Source of the DNA: Rhytidiadelphus loreus | Taxonomy: Eukaryota > Streptophyta > Bryopsida > Hypnales > Hylocomiaceae | Direction: 5' to 3' | Length of the DNA: 64,000 nucleotides | NCBI GenBank assembly: GCA_947034895.1 | Contig: OX344763.1 | Coordinates: forward strand, 58,175,093-58,239,092 | In this document: in pieces, positions 39,036 through 50,544 of the stretch | Position numbering within the stretch: position 1 is the stretch's first letter | Layout: each line of letters opens with the position of its first letter | Program-made: the position numbers and the translations under genes | The notes under the pieces: generated by a model | What the model was told of the DNA's origin: nothing | What the model saw: only the letters and a program-made list of their open reading frames with translations | Databases searched by the model: none

Positions 39036-42000
39036 GCAAGTTGCAAGTGCTCCTAAACTCATGAATTAATCAACAAAATATATAACTGGGAGTCACGATG
39101 AATGACTTTCTAGTACGTGGAAATGAAATATTCGTGCATGAATCTGGCCCTCTATTTTAAAGTCCACAAAATTGTAATCTCATGGAATTCATGTACAGAA
39201 ACTTGGGAAAGAGGTTGTGCAAGTTGCAAGTGCTCCTAAACTCATGAATTAATCAACAAAATATATAACTGGGAGTCACGATGAATGACTTTCTAGTACG
39301 TGGAAATGAAATATTCGTGCACGAACCTTGCCCTGTATTTTAAAGTCGACAAAATTGTAATCTCATGGAATTCATGTACAGAAATTTGGGAAAGAGGTTG
39401 TGCAAGTTGCAAGTGCTCCTAAACTCATGAATTAATCAACAAAATATACAATTGGGAGTCACGATGAATAACTTTCTAGTACGTGGAAATGAAATATTCG
39501 TGCACGAACCTTGCCCTGTATTTTAAAGTCGACAAAATTGTAATCTCATGGAATTCATGTACAGAAACTTGGGAAAGAGGTTGTGCAAGTTGCAAGTGCT
39601 CCTAAACTCATGAATTAATCAACAAAATATACAAGTGGGAGTCACGATGAATGACTTTCTAGTACGTGGAAATGAAATATTCGTGCATGAACCTGGCCCT
39701 CTATTTTAAAGTCCACAAAATTGTAATCTCATGGAATTCATATACAGAAATCTGGGAAAGAGGTTGTGCAAGTTGCAAGTGCTCCTAAACTCATGAATTA
39801 ATCAACAAAATATATAATTGGGAGTCACGATGAATAACTTTCTAGTACGTGGAAATGAAATATTCGTGCACGAACCTGGCCCTCTATTTTAAAGTCCACA
39901 AAATTGTAATCTCATGGAATTCATTGAAAGAAATCTGGGAAAGAGCTTGTGCAAGTTGCAAGTGCTCCTAAACTCATGAATTAATCAACAAAATATATAA
40001 CTGGGAGTCACGATGAATGACTTTCTAGTACGTGGAAATGAAATATTCGTGCATGAATCTGGCCCTCTATTTTAAAGTCGACAAAATTGTAATCTCATGG
40101 AATTCATTGAAAGAAATCTGGGAAAGAGCTTGTGCAAGTTGCAAGTGCTCCTAAACTCATGAATTAATCAACAAAATATACAATTGGGAGTCACGATGAA
40201 TGACTTTCTAGTACGTGGAAATGAAATATTCGTGCACGAACCTTGCCCTGTATTTTAAAGTCGACAAAATTGTAATCTCATGGAATTCATGTACAGAAAC
40301 TTGGGAAAGAGGTTGTGCAAGTTGCAAGTGCTCCTAAACTCATGAATTAATCAACAAAATATACAATTGGGAGTCACGATGAATGACTTTCTAGTACGTG
40401 GAAATGAAATATTCGTGCACGAACCTTGCCCTGTATTTTAAAGTCGACAAAATTGTAATCTCATGGAATTCATGTACAGAAACTTGGGAAAGAGGTTGTG
40501 CAAGTTGCAAGTGCTCCTAAACTCATGAATTAATCAACAAAATATACAAGTGGGAGTCACGATGAATGACTTTCTAGTACGTGGAAATGAAATATTCGTG
40601 CATGAATCTGGCCCTCTATTTTAAATTCCACAAAACTATAATCTCATGGAATTCATATACAGAAATCTGGGAAAGAGGTTGTGCAAGTTGCAAGTGCTCC
40701 TAAACTCATGAATTAATCAACAAAATATATAATTGGGAGTCACGATGAATAACTTTCTAGTACGTGGAAATGAAATATTCGTGCACGAACCTGGCCCTCT
40801 ATTTTAAAGTCCACAAAATTGTAATCTCATGGAATTCATGTACAGAAATCTGGGAAAGAGGTTGTGCAAGTTGCAAGTGCTCCTAAACTCATGAATTAAT
40901 CAACAAAATATATAATTGGGAGTCACGATGAATAACTTTCTAGTACGTGGAAATGAAATATTCGTGCACGAACCTGGCCCTCTATTTTAAAGTCGACAAA
41001 ATTGTAATCTCATGGAATTCATGTACAGAAATTTGGGAAAGAGGTTGTGCAAGTTGCAAGTGCTCCTAAACTCATGAATTAATCAACAAAATATACAATT
41101 GGGAGTCACGATGAATGACTTTCTAGTACGTGGAAATGAAATATTCGTGCATGAACCTGGCCCTCTATTTTAAAGTCCACAAAACTGTAATCTCATGGAA
41201 TTCATATACAGAAATCTGGGAAAGAGGTTGTGCAAGTTGCAAGTGCTCCTAAACTCATGAATTAATCAACAAAATATATAATTGGGAGTCACGATGAATA
41301 ACTTTCTAGTACGTGGAAATGAAATATTCGTGCACGAACCTGGCCCTCTATTTTAAAGTCCACAAAATTGTAATCTCATGGAATTCATTGAAAGAAATCT
41401 GGGAAAGAGCTTGTGCAAGTTGCAAGTGCTCCTAAACTCATGAATTAATCAACAAAATATATAACTGGGAGTCACGATGAATGACTTTCTAGTACGTGGA
41501 AATGAAATATTCGTGCATGAATCTGGCCCTCTATTTTAAAGTCCACAAAATTGTAATCTCATGGAATTCATGTACAGAAACTTGGGAAAGAGGTTGTGCA
41601 AGTTGCAAGTGCTCCTAAACTCATGAATTAATCAACAAAATATATAACTGGGAGTCACGATGAATGACTTTCTAGTACGTGGAAATGAAATATTCGTGCA
41701 CGAACCTTGCCCTGTATTTTAAAGTCGACAAAATTGTAATCTCATGGAATTCATGTACAGAAATTTGGGAAAGAGGTTGTGCAAGTTGCAAGTGCTCCTA
41801 AACTCATGAATTAATCAACAAAATATACAATTGGGAGTCACGATGAATGACTTTCTAGTACGTGGAAATGAAATATTCGTGCACGAACCTTGCCCTGTAT
41901 TTTAAAGTCGACAAAATTGTAATCTCATGGAATTCATGTACAGAAACTTGGGAAAGAGGTTGTGCAAGTTGCAAGTGCTCCTAAACTCATGAATTAATCA

Positions 42001-42601
42001 ACAAAATATACAAGTGGGAGTCACGATGAATGACTTTCTAGTACGTGGAAATGAAATATTCGTGCATGAACCTGGCCCTCTATTTTAAAGTCCACAAAAT
42101 TGTAATCTCATGGAATTCATATACAGAAATCTGGGAAAGAGGTTGTGCAAGTTGCAAGTGCTCCTAAACTCATGAATTAATCAACAAAATATATAATTGG
42201 GAGTCACGATGAATAACTTTCTAGTACGTGGAAATGAAATATTCGTGCACGAACCTGGCCCTCTATTTTAAAGTCCACAAAATTGTAATCTCATGGAATT
42301 CATATACAGAAATCTGGGAAAGAGCTTGTGCAAGTTGCAAGTGCTCCTAAACTCATGAATTAATCAACAAAATATATAACTGGGAGTCACGATGAATGAC
42401 TTTCTAGTACGTGGAAATGAAATATTCGTGCATGAATCTGGCCCTCTATTTTAAAGTCCACAAAATTGTAATCTCATGAAATTCATTGAAAGAAATCTGG
42501 GAAAGAGGTTGTGCAAGTTGCAAGTGCTCCTAAACTCATGAATTAATCAACAAAATATACAATTGGGAGTCACGATGAATGACTTTCTAGTACGTGGAAA
42601 T
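38161..42601. repeat. Large block, copy 3 (matches 25,900-30,340)
   Basis: Third relative of the large block. It keeps the full 1,670-bp spacing between GTGCAAGAACC (38,951) and TAAATTCCAC (40,622) seen in copy 1. It lacks the CTAATTTAAAG substitution shared by the other two at the corresponding place (42,082 is CTATTTTAAAG), which suggests that change arose, or was shared, between copies 1 and 2 only. It shares CACGAACCTTG/GTCGAC with copy 2 near 41,700, where copy 1 differs (29,440-29,466). Confidence 0.8.
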
Positions 42602-45030
42602 GAAATATTCGTGCATGAACCTCGCCCTCTATTTTAAAGTCCACAAAATTGTAATCTCATGGAATTCATTGAAAGAAATCTGGGAAAGAGGTTGTGCAAG
42701 TTGCAAGTGCTCCTAAACTCATGAATTAATCAACAAAATATACAATTGGGAGTCACGATGAATGACTTTCTAGTACGTGGAAATGAAATATTCGTGCACG
42801 AACCTTGCCCTGTATTTTAAAGTCGACAAAATTGTAATCTCATGGAATTCATGTACAGAAACTTGGGAAAGAGGTTGTGCAAGTTGCAAGTGCTCCTAAA
42901 CTCATGAATTAATCAACAAAATATACAAGTGGGAGTCACGATAAATGACTTTCTAGTACGTGGAAATGAAATATTCGTGCATGAACCTGGCCCTCTATTT
43001 TAAATTCTACAAAACTGTAATCTCATGGAATTCATATACAGAAATCTGGGAAAGAGGTTGTGCAAGTTGCAAGTGCTCCTAAACTCATGAATTAATCAAC
43101 AAAATATACAAGTGGGAGTCACGATAAATGACTTTCTAGTACGTGGAAATGAAATATTCGTGCATGAACCTGGCCCTCTATTTTAAATTCTACAAAACTG
43201 TAATCTCATGGAATTCATATACAGAAATCTGGGAAAGAGGTTGTGCAAGTTGCAAGTGCTCCTAAACTCATGAATTAATCAACAAAATATATAATTGGGA
43301 GTCACGATGAATGACTTTCTAGTACGTGGAAATGAAATATTCGTGCACGAACCTGGCCCTCTATTTTAAAGTCCATAAAATTGTTATCTCATGGAATTCA
43401 TTGAAAGAAATTTGGGAAAGAGGTTGTGCAAGTTGCAAGTGCTCCTAAACTCATGAATTAATCAACAAAATATACAATTGGGAGTCACGATGAATGACTT
43501 TCTAGTACGTGGAAATGAAATATTCGTGCACGAACCTTGCCCTGTATTTTAAAGTCGACAAAATTGTAATCTCATGGAATTCATGTACAGAAATCTGGGA
43601 AAGAGGTTGTGCAAGTTGCAAGTGCTCCTAAACTCATGAATTAATCAACAAAATATACAATTGGGAGTCACGATGAATGACTTTCTAGTACGTGGAAATG
43701 AAATATTCGTGCACGAACCTTGCCCTGTATTTTAAAGTCGACAAAATTGTAATCTCATGGAATTCATGTACAGAAACTTGGGAAAGAGGTTGTGCAAGTT
43801 GCAAGTGCTCATAAACTCATGAATTAATCAACAAAATATACAAGTGGGAGTCACGATGAATGACTTTCTAGTACGTGGAAATGAAATATTCGTGCATGAA
43901 CCTGGCCCTCTATTTTAAAGTCCACAAAACTGTAATCTCATGGAATTCATATACAGAAATCTGGGAAAGAGGTTGTGCAAGTTGCAAGTGCTCCTAAACT
44001 CATGAATTAATCAACAAAATATATAATTGGGAGTCACGATGAATAACTTTCTAGTACGTGGAAATGAAATATTCGTGCACGAACCTGGCCCTCTATTTTA
44101 AAGTCCACAAAATTGTAATCTCATGGAATTCATTGAAAGAAATCTGGGAAAGAGCTTGTGCAAGTTGCAAGTGCTCCTAAACTCATGAATTAATCAACAA
44201 AATATATAACTGGGAGTCACGATGAATGACTTTCTAGTACGTGGAAATGAAATATTCGTGCATGAATCTGGCCCTCTATTTTAAAGTCCACAAAATTGTA
44301 ATCTCATGGAATTCATGTACAGAAACTTGGGAAAGAGGTTGTGCAAGTTGCAAGTGCTCCTAAACTCATGAATTAATCAACAAAATATATAACTGGGAGT
44401 CACGATGAATGACTTTCTAGTACGTGGAAATGAAATATTCGTGCACGAACCTTGCCCTGTATTTTAAAGTCGACAAAATTGTAATCTCATGGAATTCATG
44501 TACAGAAATTTGGGAAAGAGGTTGTGCAAGTTGCAAGTGCTCCTAAACTCATGAATTAATCAACAAAATATACAATTGGGAGTCACGATGAATGACTTTC
44601 TAGTACGTGGAAATGAAATATTCGTGCACGAACCTTGCCCTGTATTTTAAAGTCGACAAAATTGTAATCTCATGGAATTCATGTACAGAAACTTGGGAAA
44701 GAGGTTGTGCAAGTTGCAAGTGCTCCTAAACTCATGAATTAATCAACAAAATATACAAGTGGGAGTCACGATGAATGACTTTCTAGTACGTGGAAATGAA
44801 ATATTCGTGCATGAACCTGGCCCTCTATTTTAAAGTCCACAAAATTGTAATCTCATGGAATTCATATACAGAAATCTGGGAAAGAGGTTGTGCAAGTTGC
44901 AAGTGCTCCTAAACTCATGAATTAATCAACAAAATATATAATTGGGAGTCACGATGAATAACTTTCTAGTACGTGGAAATGAAATATTCGTGCACGAACC
45001 TGGCCCTCTATTTTAAAGTCCACAAAATTG
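41115..45030. repeat. Duplication with 15-monomer offset (2,745 bp): partial fourth copy of the large block
   Basis: 41,115-42,285 matches 43,860-45,030 at exactly 2,745 bp, with the same order: CAAAACTG/ATATACAG, GAATAAC, GAGCTTG/AACTGGG, AAACTTGGG, GTCGAC/AAATTTGG and CAAGTGGG. The 1.57 kb between holds different monomers, including the CCTCGCC monomer at 42,619 and the single-monomer duplication at 42.9 kb. 43,811 carries a private change (GCTCATAAAC). Confidence 0.7.
42870..43285. repeat. Adjacent identical monomers (single-unit duplication)
   Basis: Two neighbouring monomers share the otherwise unseen pair GATAAATGAC (42,939 and 43,122) and TAAATTCTACAAAACTG (around 43,001 and 43,184) at exactly 183 bp. 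This is the smallest and probably one of the youngest events in the window. The GATAAATGAC change hits the otherwise invariant ATGAATGAC in block B. Confidence 0.75.
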
Positions 45031-45319
45031 TAATCTCATGGGATTCATTGAAAGAAATCTGGGAAAGAGCTTGTGCAAGTTGCAAGTGCTCCTAAACTCA
45101 TGAATTAATCAACAAAATATACAATTGGGAGTCACGATGAATGACTTTCTAGTACGTGGAAATGAAATATTCGTGCACGAACCTGGCCCTCTATTTTAAA
45201 GTCCACAAAATTGTAATCTCATGGAATTCATTGAAAGAAATCTGGGAAAGAGCTTGTGCAAGTTGCAAGTGCTCCTAAACTCATGAATTAATCAACAAAA
45301 TATACAATTGGGAGTCACG

Positions 45320-48107
45320 ATGAATGACTTTCTAGTACGTGGAAATGAAATATTCGTGCATGAACCTGGCCCTCTATTTTAAAGTCCACAAAACTGTAAT
45401 CTCATGGAATTCATATACAGAAATTTGGGAAAGAGGTTGTGCAAGTTGCAAGTGCTCCTAAACTCATGAATTAATCAACAAAATAAATAATTGGGAGTCA
45501 CGATGAATAACTTTCTAGTACGTGGAAATGAAATATTCGTGCACGAACCTGGCCCTCTATTTTAAAGTCCACAAAATTGTAATCTCATGGAATTCATTGA
45601 AAGAAATCTGGGAAAGAGCTTGTGCAAGTTGCAAGTGCTCCTAAACTCATGAATTAATCAACAAAATATATAACTGGGAGTCACGATGAATGACTTTCTA
45701 GTACGTGGAAATGAAATATTCGTGCATGAATCTGGCCCTCTATTTTAAAGTCCACAAAATTGTAATCTCATGAAATTCATTGAAAGAAATCTTGGAAAGA
45801 GCTTGTGCAAGTTGCAAGTGCTCCTAAACTCATGAATTAATCAACAAAATATATAACTGGGAGTCACGATGAATGACTTTCTAGTACGTGGAAATGAAAT
45901 ATTCGTGCACGAACCTTGCCCTGTATTTTAAAGTCGACAAAATTGTAATCTCATGGAATTCATGTACAGAAATTTGGGAAAGAGGGTGTGCAAGTTGCAA
46001 GTGCTCCTAAACTCATGAATTAATCAACAAAATATACAATTGGGAGTCACGATGAATGACTTTCTAGTACGTGGAAATGAAATATTCGTGCACGAACCTT
46101 GCCCTGTATTTTAAAGTCGACAAAATTGTAATCTCATGGAATTCATGTACAGAAACTTGGGAAAGAGGTTGTGCAAGTTGCAAGTGCTTCTAAACTCATG
46201 AATTAATCAACAAAATATACAAGTGGGAGTCACGATGAATGACTTTCTAGTACGTGGAAATGAAATATTCGTTCATGAATCTGGCCCTCTATTTTAAAGT
46301 CCACAAAATTGTAATCTCATGGAATTCATATACAGAAATCTGGGAAAGAGGTTGTGCAAGTTGCAAGTGCTCCTAAACTCATGAATTAATCAAGAAAATA
46401 TATAATTGGGAGTCACGATGAATAACTTTCTAGTACGTGGAAATGAAATATTCGTGCATGAACCTGGCCCTCTATTTTAAAGTCCACAAAACTGTAATCT
46501 CATGGAATTCATATACAGAAATTTGGGAAAGAGGTTGTGCAAGTTGCAAGTGCTCCTAAACTCATGAATTAATCAACAAAATAAATAATTGGGAGTCACG
46601 ATGAATAACTTTCTAGTACGTGGAAATGAAATATTCGTGCACGAACCTGGCCCTCTATTTTAAAGTCCACAAAATTGTAATCTCATGGAATTCATTGAAA
46701 GAAATCTGGGAAAGAGCTTGTGCAAGTTGCAAGTGCTTCTAAACTCATGAATTAATCAACAAAATATACAAGTGGGAGTCACGATGAATGACTTTCTAGT
46801 ACGTGGAAATGAAATATTCGTTCATGAATCTGGCCCTCTATTTTAAAGTCCACAAAATTGTAATCTCATGGAATTCATATACAGAAATCTGGGAAAGAGG
46901 TTGTGCAAGTTGCAAGTGCTTCTAAACTCATGAATTAATCAACAAAATATACAAGTGGGAGTCACGATGAATGACTTTCTAGTACGTGGAAATGAAATAT
47001 TCGTGCATGAACCTGGCCCTCTATTTTAAAGTCCACAAAACTGTAATCTCATGGAATTCATATACAGAAATTTGGGAAAGAGGTTGTGCAAGTTGCAAGT
47101 GCTCCTAAACTCATGAATTAATCAACAAAATAAATAATTGGGAGTCACGATGAATAACTTTCTAGTACGTGGAAATGAAATATTCGTGCACGAACCTGGC
47201 CCTCTATTTTAAAGTCCACAAAATTGTAATCTCATGGAATTCATTGAAAGAAATCTGGGAAAGAGCTTGTGCAAGTTGCAAGTGCTCCTAAACTCATGAA
47301 TTAATCAACAAAATATATAACTGGGAGTCACGATGAATGACTTTCTAGTACGTGGAAATGAAATATTCGTGCATGAATCTGGCCCTCTATTTTAAAGTCC
47401 ACAAAATTGTAATCTCATGAAATTCATTGAAAGAAATCTTGGAAAGAGCTTGTGCAAGTTGCAAGTGCTCCTAAACTCATGAATTAATCAACAAAATATA
47501 TAACTGGGAGTCACGATGAATGACTTTCTAGTACGTGGAAATGAAATATTCGTGCACGAACCTTGCCCTGTATTTTAAAGTCGACAAAATTGTAATCTCA
47601 TGGAATTCATGTACAGAAATTTGGGAAAGAGGGTGTGCAAGTTGCAAGTGCTCCTAAACTCATGAATTAATCAACAAAATATACAATTGGGAGTCACGAT
47701 GAATGACTTTCTAGTACGTGGAAATGAAATATTCGTGCACGAACCTTGCCCTGTATTTTAAAGTCGACAAAATTGTAATCTCATGGAATTCATGTACAGA
47801 AACTTGGGAAAGAGGTTGTGCAAGTTGCAAGTGCTTCTAAACTCATGAATTAATCAACAAAATATACAAGTGGGAGTCACGATGAATGACTTTCTAGTAC
47901 GTGGAAATGAAATATTCGTTCATGAATCTGGCCCTCTATTTTAAAGTCCACAAAATTGTAATCTCATGGAATTCATATACAGAAATCTGGGAAAGAGGTT
48001 GTGCAAGTTGCAAGTGCTCCTAAACTCATGAATTAATCAAGAAAATATATAATTGGGAGTCACGATGAATAACTTTCTAGTACGTGGAAATGAAATATTC
48101 GTGCATG
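45320..48107. repeat. Duplication with 9-monomer offset (1,647 bp) and nested 6- and 3-monomer copies
   Basis: 45,320-46,460 matches 46,967-48,107 at exactly 1,647 bp. Anchors are AAATAAATAA (45,481 and 47,128), CTTGGAAAGAGC (45,791 and 47,438), AGAGGGTGTG (45,981 and 47,628), GTTCATGAATC (46,271 and 47,918) and CAAGAAAATATATAATT (46,391 and 48,038). A third AAATAAATAA lies at 46,579, six monomers after the first and three before the last. GTGCTTCTAAAC recurs at 46,184, 46,733, 46,916 and 47,831. Several short events are layered here. Confidence 0.78.
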
Positions 48108-50111
48108 AATCTGGCCCTCTATTTTAAAGTCCACAAAATTGTAATCTCATGAAATTCATTGAAAGAAATCTGGGAAAGAGCTTGTGCAAGTTGCAAGTGC
48201 TCCTAAACTCATGAATTAATCAACAAAATATATAATTGGGAGTCACGATGAATGACTTTCTAGTACGTGGAAATGAAATATTCGTGCATGAACCTCGCCC
48301 TCTATTTTAAAGTCCACAAAATTGTAATCTCATGGAATTCATTGAAAGAAATCTGGGAAAGAGGTTGTGCAAGTTGCAAGTGCTCCTAAACTCATGAATT
48401 AATCAACAAAATATACAATTGGGAGTCACGATGAATGACTTTCTAGTACGTGGAAATGAAATATTCGTGCATGAACCTGGCCCTCTATTTTAAAGTCCAC
48501 AAAACTGTAATCTCATGGAATTCATGTACAGAAATCTGGGAAAGAGGTTGTGCAAGTTGCAAGTGCTCCTAAACTCATGAATTAATCAACAAAATATATA
48601 ATTGGGAGTCACGATGAATAACTTTCTAGTACGTGGAAATGAAATATTCGTGCACGAACCTGGCCCTCTATTTTAAAGTCCACAAAATTGTAATCTCATG
48701 AAATTCATTGAAAGAAATCTGGGAAAGAGGTTGTGCAAGTTGCAAGTGCTCCTAAACTCATGAATTAATCAACAAAATATATAACTGGGAGTCACGATGA
48801 ATGACTTTCTAGTACGTGGAAATGAAATATTCGTGCATGAATCTGGCCCTCTATTTTAAAGTCCACAAAATTGTAATCTCATGGAATTCATTGAAAGAAA
48901 TCTGGGAAAGAGGTTGTGCAAGTTGCAAGTGCTCCTAAACTCATGAATTAATCAACAAAATATACAATTGGGAGTCACGATGAATGACTTTCTAGTACGT
49001 GGAAATGAAATATTCGTGCACGAACCTTGCCCTGTATTTTAAAGTCGACAAAATTGTAATCTCATGGAATTCATGTACAGAAACTTGGGAAAGAGGTTGT
49101 GCAAGTTGCAAGTGCTTCTAAACTCATGAATTAATCAACAAAATATACAAGTGGGAGTCACGATGAATGACTTTCTAGTACGTGGAAATGAAATATTCGT
49201 TCATGAATCTGGCCCTCTATTTTAAAGTCCACAAAATTGTAATCTCATGGAATTCATATACAGAAATCTGGGAAAGAGGTTGTGCAAGTTGCAAGTGCTC
49301 CTAAACTCATGAATTAATCAACAAAATATATAATTGGGAGTCACGATGAATAACTTTCTAGTACGTGGAAATGAAATATTCGTGCATGAATCTGGCCCTC
49401 TATTTTAAAGTCCACAAAATTGTAATCTCATGAAATTCATTGAAAGAAATCTGGGAAAGAGCTTGTGCAAGTTGCAAGTGCTCCTAAACTCATGAATTAA
49501 TCAACAAAATATATAATTGGGAGTCACGATGAATGACTTTCTAGTACGTGGAAATGAAATATTCGTGCATGAACCTCGCCCTCTATTTTAAAGTCCACAA
49601 AATTGTAATCTCATGGAATTCATTGAAAGAAATCTGGGAAAGAGGTTGTGCAAGTTGCAAGTGCTCCTAAACTCATGAATTAATCAACAAAATATACAAT
49701 TGGGAGTCACGATGAATGACTTTCTAGTACGTGGAAATGAAATATTCGTGCATGAACCTGGCCCTCTATTTTAAAGTCCACAAAACTGTAATCTCATGGA
49801 ATTCATGTACAGAAATCTGGGAAAGAGGTTGTGCAAGTTGCAAGTGCTCCTAAACTCATGAATTAATCAACAAAATATATAATTGGGAGTCACGATGAAT
49901 AACTTTCTAGTACGTGGAAATGAAATATTCGTGCACGAACCTGGCCCTCTATTTTAAAGTCCACAAAATTGTAATCTCATGAAATTCATTGAAAGAAATC
50001 TGGGAAAGAGGTTGTGCAAGTTGCAAGTGCTCCTAAACTCATGAATTAATCAACAAAATATATAACTGGGAGTCACGATGAATGACTTTCTAGTACGTGG
50101 AAATGAAATAT
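47660..50111. repeat. Duplication with 7-monomer offset (1,281 bp)
   Basis: 47,660-48,830 matches 48,941-50,111 at exactly 1,281 bp. Anchors are GTGCTTCTAAAC (47,831 and 49,112), GTTCATGAATC (47,918 and 49,199) and the rare CCTCGCC (48,292 and 49,573). A further GTGCTTCTAAAC at 50,393 is another 1,281 bp on, but its surroundings match only partly. One difference is CAAGAAAA at 48,038 versus CAACAAAA at 49,319. Confidence 0.75.
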
Positions 50112-50544
50112 TCGTGCACGAACCTGGCCCTGTATTTTAAAGTCGACAAAATTGTAATCTCATGGAATTCATGTACAGAAATTTGGGAAAGAGGTTGTGC
50201 AAGTTGCAAGTGCTCCTAAACTCATGAATTAATCAACAAAATATACAATTGGGAGTCACGATGAATGACTTTCTAGTACGTGGAAATGAAATATTCGTGC
50301 ACGAACCTGGCCCTGTATTTTAAAGTCGACAAAATTGTAATCTCATGGAATTCATGTACAGAAACTTGGGAAAGAGGTTGTGCAAGTTGCAAGTGCTTCT
50401 AAACTCATGAATTAATCAACAAAATATACAATTGGGAGTCACGATGAATGACTTTCTAGTACGTGGAAATGAAATATTCGTGCACGAACCTTGCCCTCTA
50501 TTTTAAAGTCGACAAAATTGTAATCTCATGGAATTCATGTACAT

